Below are positions 58,614-64,000 of a stretch of 64,000 nucleotides of DNA, one piece after another. The stretch spans positions 8,964,937 through 9,028,936 of the forward strand of contig JALGQZ010000009.1 of the NCBI GenBank assembly GCA_023105745.1, written 5' to 3'. Position numbers and translations under genes: made by a program. Numbering within the stretch: position 1 is the first letter of the stretch; each line of letters starts with the position of its first letter. Source of the DNA: Austropuccinia psidii. Taxonomy: Eukaryota > Basidiomycota > Pucciniomycetes > Pucciniales > Sphaerophragmiaceae. The notes under the pieces are model-generated. The model did no database searches. It was given only the letters and a program-made list of their open reading frames with translations, and was not told where the DNA came from.

Positions 58614-59150
58614 GTAAGTTTTTTCTCTTTTTTATCATTTTATTGACACTTGTTTTATCTTTTTAGGTGTCATTTTTTCTTTAAATATATATATTTTTAT
58701 TTATTTTTTAAAAATACTCATATCTTAAAGAGTATCTGTCACGTGGCTGATAACCACAAGACCAGTATTTTTGGCGTGTTTTGTATATAAAAACACTTTT
58801 AAGCCAATAATACAGTCTTAATTCTTAATTGAATCAAGACAGCTCATACTGATAAACCAACAGTTGAGGCATGTTTGGGCACATTGTTAACTCAATTGCC
58901 CTGTAATACACCATATTTGACAGATTATACTTTCTAATTACAAGTATTCTGTGAGATATTGGTATACAAACAGTATACCACATATCAGTAAGCTTTATTT
59001 TTGACATGGAATTGTTAATTCAATTACATTGTCATAATACAAGGGCATATTGTAATAATACACAAGCCCAGAGGCCATTCTTAGACGTGCAAAATCAGCC
59101 TTTCAAGAAGTCTTAACTGACATAAGCCCTCTTTTTCCTGTTTGATTCAG
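58614..59150 (+). other. Leader intron of element E (537 bp)
   Basis: GTAAGTTTTTTC donor and TTTGATTCAG acceptor at the same places as in B. Splicing again joins CAA to TGGAAGAA and creates the ATG. Confidence 0.6.
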
Positions 59151-59450
59151 TGGAAGAAAATTTCATACCACTTGAGACCCAGTCACAGGCCAACACACCA
59201 GTGACACCCTCAGAACCAGAGGGCAGCAAGGGCAAGGGAAAAAGACTTAGTGAAGGCCTCATTACAGCCAAAAGGTGGACACCAATAGCCACTCAGAGGA
59301 GTAGAAAGCCACAAAACTCTGCTTCAATACAAGGTAAACCAACCTTAACCACTTGTACAGGGAAGATTACAATTATTAACCCAGCTGTAACCTCCAAAGG
59401 CAAACTGCCCAAATCAGCAGATAACAAATTTGTACAAGGCACACTCAAAG
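59151..59450 (+). CDS. N-terminal Gag exon of element E (intact)
   Basis: With the A at 58613 it encodes about 100 residues starting MEENFIPLETQSQANTP, with no stop, ending ...CTC AAA G before a GTAAATACC donor at 59451. Basic and Ser/Thr-rich (GSKGKGKRLSEGLIT). It corresponds residue for residue to the B exon, which carries a nonsense codon. A 68-bp intron (59451-59518) with the same CAG/CAGAG tandem acceptors follows. Confidence 0.6.
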
Positions 59451-59518
59451 GTAAATACCCTAAGAACATAAAGTTTCTGACTGCTTGCAAACACTGATAT
59501 GTCCCCTGCATACCTCAG

Positions 59519-60219
59519 AGACCTTGGCTTCCACAGGAACCAGCCAGAGGACAGAGAAGGATTGTCCAGAACCAGAAGACCGGGAAGAGGACACCTTGGA
59601 CACAGTGGTGGATGGAAAAACAATGAGGGAGATAATATCAACCTTGCCATTCACACTCCAATTCAACAGGAACCTCAAACCAGAGGACTGGAAAGATATG
59701 GATCAAGTTCTTCAGCTCCACCAACTCCTCAAAGACTTATTCCAATGGAGCATGGACAACAAGAGGTTCAACCTGGCAAGCCACTGGGCAGAACTTGGAG
59801 CAAGTTGCCAGAAGATCTGTCTCAAAGAGATAGACTTCAAAGACCTGATGGTAATCACCAAAGTTTGTAATCCTACCAGGCAGTTAAGACTCCTGGAGGC
59901 AAGGGAACAGAGGATAAGGGAGAATCAAGCCACTATCCAAGCTATAGAAGAACAGTTAACCCAGACAGGGCCTACTCAGATTCCTTCAGGCTCACAAGGG
60001 GCAGGCCAAATCAGCTCTCCAGTGGCTTCACACCATTCAGAAACCAGCAGATCAGTGGCTAAGAGTCACCATTCTTCACAATTCCAGGAAGTTTCCAGGA
60101 GAAGACAAGGAAACAAGGGCAAGAACAAAGCCTCCTTCAACCAGAGGAGGAAAGAGTCAGACCCAATGATCCAGAAGCTTTTAGATTTGGTAAAAGCAGT
60201 ACACAAGAACCAGAAGTAG
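59519..60219 (+). CDS. Short Gag frame of element E (intact)
   Basis: Through acceptor 1 it continues the N-terminal exon to a predicted 333-aa protein, the same length as the B design. Helical core (LLKDLFQWSMDNKRF, HWAELGASCQKICLKEIDFK) and basic tail (RRRQGNKGKNKASFNQRRK) are retained. The overlapping Gag-Pol frame in the same DNA has two stop codons here (59868-59870 and near 60060), so the short frame has outlived it. No named domain is recognised. Confidence 0.6.
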
Positions 60220-62165
60220 TTGTAAACCACTCTAGAATCAGTAGTCCTAGTAATAGAAACATTACCCCCACTCAGACTGAAAATAACATTGTCACATATG
60301 AGAGTAAGATCAACAGTGATACACTGTGGTTAAAAATGTCCCAATATGCTGAACAATCTGCAAAGCAGTTTGCAGAAATTGAAGCTAGCCAAGAGAGGAT
60401 GAGACAAACTCAAGCCTCCTTGGAACAGATAGTTAAAAATCTTCAAGAAGGATATGCTCAACTGAGCAAAGCCTCTGAAGAATCCAACAAAAGACTGAAC
60501 CAAGTCTCTGAAGAACAACACCACAGCACAAAGGACAGGGAGTGTCTGGATCAAGACATTAACAAATTTTTTAATGCCTACCATAGCTTGAAGCCCCAAC
60601 CACAAGGCCAAGCTATGAATAATCCATATAAACCAGATGACATCAAACCAGATGCCATGTTTTTGAATAAGGCAAGATCCCCATCAAAATACCAGGATGG
60701 AGATGGCATGTCTTATTCAGAGAAGGAAGCCTTGAAACAGCTTCCTGAAGCCTCAAGTTGGCCCAAATTCTCTGGATCAGGAGAATATGATCATATGGAA
60801 CTCATATATTATATTGATGGACTCTTCATTGATGTAACAAGCATACCAGACTACTGGATCACTGCTAGATTGAATACCGCATTTAAAGGTCATGCTAGTA
60901 TATGGTACACAGAAATGAAAGAAATCCATGGCAGGAGAAACTGGCCATGGTGGAAGAGTTGAATCATCCAAAAGTACAGTAATGGAACTTGGATATGGCA
61001 GAAGACAATGTCATTTGAAAATGACAAATACTCTGTGGACAAAGATCCATATGAGTGGTGTCTTAGACAGTCTAAAAAGACTTAAAGCTATTGATCCTCA
61101 GATGAACATCCAAATGAGGAATCAAAAACTTCTGACACAACTGCCAGGAGAACTAGAACATGAAGTAAAATGCAGATGCAACCAAAATTGCACTCTAGAT
61201 GACATTGCCAACACCTTACAAGACATAAGGAAAAGGACTAATATAGGGAAATTCACCCCATATAAGAGCAGTAGTTTCAGGGAGAAACAACCTTTCAGGG
61301 TAGAGTTTAAAGACAAACCCAATGAAAGAGTGGCAGAATTGGCAATGAAGAGGAATTCTTGTCACAACTGTGGTTCAACAGACCACTATGCCAACAACTG
61401 CCCAAAGGAAAAGAAAAAAGTCTATGCCATTGAGAAAGTCCCAGAGGAAGAATCCCCAACAGAAGACTCTGAATCAGACTCTATGGGCGATGCCATCAGA
61501 GAACAATCTGATGATGACCAAGACCCAAGAGATGAATTTCTAGTGGAATACCAAGAGGAAACCCCATTAGAAATTCAGGACATACAGTTGGGAGCAGGTA
61601 TGCCACAGGACACTGCCAACAAAAACTTGTGCAAACACACACAAGATGCACAAACATTCCTGGTTACACCAACCAAAGGAATGGCATACATACATGGGAC
61701 AGCCACAAAGATTACTGTATGTATTGACAATGCTCAACATCCATTGATCATTGACAGTGGAGCACACTGCTCCATAGTAGCCAGAAATTATCTGGACAAC
61801 CACTTCCCAAACTGGGCAAAACAGCTCTTGCCCACTAAGGAAAAGAACTTTAAAAGTGCATCAGGGAAGATGACTTCCATAGGGACAATTATCAAAGAGA
61901 TAATTATACCCCACAGGAAGGGTAATATCAGACTCAACCCAGAGTTTGTAGTGCTTGATGATGCCCACGTCCAAGGATTCTTACTGGGAACAGATTACCA
62001 GAGGATGTATGGTATAGACATTTACAACAGTAAAAATAGGCACATTACCATTGGCACTAACAAGGAAAAGAAATTTTCACCTGATATATACCATATATCT
62101 TCTCAAGATCCATTGGAAGAGCTACTGAAAGAATTCAGAGAGGGACAGTTTAGCACTACCCTCAC
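59521..62165 (+). pseudogene. Broken Gag-Pol of element E, truncated in the protease-RT spacer
   Basis: Stops occur at 59868-59870, near 60060 and at 60960-60962 (WPWWKS then TGA, where B has CAA). A one-base insertion in an A-run near 61075 shifts the frame. Capsid-like sequence, CCHC knuckle CHNCGSTDHYANNC (~61360) and protease HPLIIDSGAHCSIV (~61745) are recognisable. At 62165, after FSTTLT, the sequence changes to a foreign LTR, so RT and everything downstream is absent here. Confidence 0.88.
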
Positions 62166-64000
62166 TGTAAGGTTTGTCTATGAAACTCTTGATAATAGTA
62201 GCAATATCAAGAGTACTATGACTGTCCTCAGTATAAAAATATAATATAATAAAATATTATAACCACAAATTTAAATATAATCATTAAAAATAATTATATA
62301 AAAAAATTAACTTTAATTATTATCATAAAAATATAATAATAATAAAAAATATAATAATTATAATAAATTATAATTATTCTATTATCGTTATAGTCACTGA
62401 CAGTTATAACAATAAGAAGTGTAAAGCTCTTAATGAGACAATTACACATGGAAAATATGAATATTAACCACTTATAAAGAATATAAATATTATTTATAAA
62501 AGAATTAAGACACACACTGTGCAGAAATAATTCTTATAGAATAAAATTATATATAAAAAAACTAATACTAGATAAAAAAGAAATAGAACTTTTAGAGAAA
62601 ACTTACTTATAACATTTATTTAATACAACAAGTCAAACAACAACAGTTATTATATTAAATAATAATTATAAGTTAAAAACACGCCAAAAATCAATATTTT
62701 TAAAGACAAAACAGCTTTTTATAATAAAAATTATGATTAAAGAGTTTTTGAGAGGAATTTGTGGATTTTAAAAGATATTTAAGATGATAATTTTATATAA
62801 TAAAATTTATTATAGGTGATTACAACAATAATCTGAATTCTATAACTTAAATTCTTTAATTTTAATAAATAAAGAATAAAAATAACTTAAGAATTACTTT
62901 TAATAATAAGATTTTATATTTGATAAAACTTTACCTGTTTAAATTTCTAATATGATTGGATTGATAATTGATGATGGACAAAAACAGTGATGAAAAGACT
63001 CTTTTTATGTCTTCAGAGCAGCTCTCATGATTCATACTGAATATAGAGGGCGTGCTCAGGTCAAAACTGAAAAACCATGCTTAAAAATAAGGTTCTTAAC
63101 TTAAGTTACTTATTTTTAATTCCAATTTAAAGTTACCAGTGTTATTCTTAACTCCATGTAACTTTAATCCTCATTTAAACTAATTATTTTAAGTTTTTTT
63201 TAATATTAAGAAACTTATTTATATTAAATTTCATCTCGTGAACAACTTAAAAATAGAGTTTCAAGCAGAAATCTCTTAAACTCAATTTTTAATTAATTTT
63301 TGAAGAAATCATAATTTTCTTTGAGCTTAATTAAAAGAGTAAATTTCCAGGCTAATTATCGTGAAATTTTATTTATAAAAGATACTTAAAATTTAATTTA
63401 TATGTAGATAATATTAAATTGTAATCTGTGTGAAACTTTCAAGCAAATCCATTAAGAATTGGATTTTTAATGAATTTTTGAAGTTATTGTTATTTTTCCA
63501 CGTAAAATAGCAATACACACCAAACCTTAAGTTTTGATAAGGTTTCAATGTTTGAAACTTTAAATTTTTAAGCTTATTTAAGCTTTTTAAGCTTCATTAA
63601 TCTTTGACAGTTCTTAAAACCTTGATTTCAAGCCTGCATATTGGGATTTACCCTTTGGCAGCTTGAAATTCCTGTCTAATTTGGGATAAAACCAGTTTAA
63701 ACCTTAAGGTTGGATCAAAGTCTAATCTTAAAGTTTAAATAAGGTTGAAAATCCTCCAATACAGGTGGACAACCTTAATTGAATCCTTGCAGATCCAAAA
63801 AGTTGGGTACCCAGCTCTATTTCGTCTTTTTCCTTTGTCCCACCTTTCTGCGTGGATTTTGCCCTTTTATTTATTTAAAGCCATACTACGGCCCTAAACC
63901 CTTTTAAATTGAGCTCACACAGGATTTACATTCTGTATGCCAAATCCTTAGCCAATTCAGTAAATATACACCACACCTCAATTTTAACTAAAATTTTGGT
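62166..64000 (-). repeat. D-type LTR inserted in element E (runs off window)
   Basis: It starts TGTAAGGTTTGTCTATGAAAC, the reverse complement of the CCTTACA end of the D-type LTRs at 32689 and 52428, so it lies on the minus strand with its 3' end at 62166. The preceding CTCAC (62161-62165) is the expected left copy of the target duplication. The stretch is AT-rich with (ATA/AAT)n runs near 62280-62390. Near 63960-64000 it resembles an internal block of the element-C LTR (CACCACACCTCAATTTTAAC), so this may be a longer or mixed LTR subtype. Confidence 0.65.

Larger units (their letters stand above)
57129..62165 (+). mobile_element. Element E: older, truncated sibling of element B
   Basis: 5' LTR, primer-site-like sequence, leader intron, Gag region and Pol through the protease, all closely similar to B. 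The element stops at 62165, where a D-type LTR begins. No 3' LTR is in the window. The Pol frame is broken by stops and a one-base insertion. Confidence 0.9.

Noticed and set aside
1..64000. CRISPR arrays, bacterial operons, rRNA genes
   Set aside because: No regularly spaced repeats, ribosome-binding sites or rRNA blocks were seen. Introns and Gypsy elements indicate a eukaryotic fungal genome.

Overview
The window looks like transposon-dominated DNA of a rust fungus (Pucciniales). It is AT-rich, has GT-AG introns of mostly 60-115 bp in its one host gene, and is packed with Ty3/Gypsy LTR retrotransposons. Their Gag and Pol proteins read like the abundant chromodomain Gypsy families I associate with Austropuccinia psidii and its relatives. 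That species-level impression is from memory and untested. Only one ordinary host gene is visible: an eight-exon gene for chromatin assembly factor 1 subunit B (CAC2/CHAF1B-like, minus strand, 16849-19918). LAYOUT. 1-5029: the 5' part of Gypsy element A on the minus strand (putative LTR, low-complexity leader, intact Gag, open Pol running off the window edge). It is inserted in an older LTR fragment (5031-5812). 5813-14876: AT-rich non-coding DNA holding an LTR of the element-C type (8746-11143) that itself carries a ~640-bp insertion. 14877-15880: a decayed, intron-containing PIF/Harbinger (HARBI1-like) transposase. 16849-19918: CAC2, with two tandem repeats upstream. 21800-31485: a complete young Gypsy element B, with two 1430-bp LTRs differing at about 8 sites and a 5-bp target-site duplication. 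32351-43371: old, broken element C (minus strand), whose 3' LTR is split by a solo LTR of the element-D type. 48795-52428: 5'-truncated element D (integrase remnant plus 3' LTR). 57129-62165: element E, an older sibling of B, cut off by a D-type LTR that runs past the window end. HOW THE PARTS WORK TOGETHER. Elements B and E share an expression layout that I consider the most interesting feature here. A leader intron ends so that splicing creates the initiator ATG (A from exon 1, TG from exon 2). A second 68-bp intron ends in two overlapping acceptors, CAG and CAGAG, two bases apart. The first acceptor joins the N-terminal exon to a short Gag frame (333 aa in all). The second joins it to the overlapping long Gag-Pol frame. 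About 700 bp are therefore open in two sense frames, and alternative acceptor choice could set the Gag to Gag-Pol ratio. Element A instead appears to use a classical -1 frameshift at a GGGAAAA heptamer. None of this can be proven from the sequence alone, but each idea makes a simple prediction for RNA reads or copy alignments.
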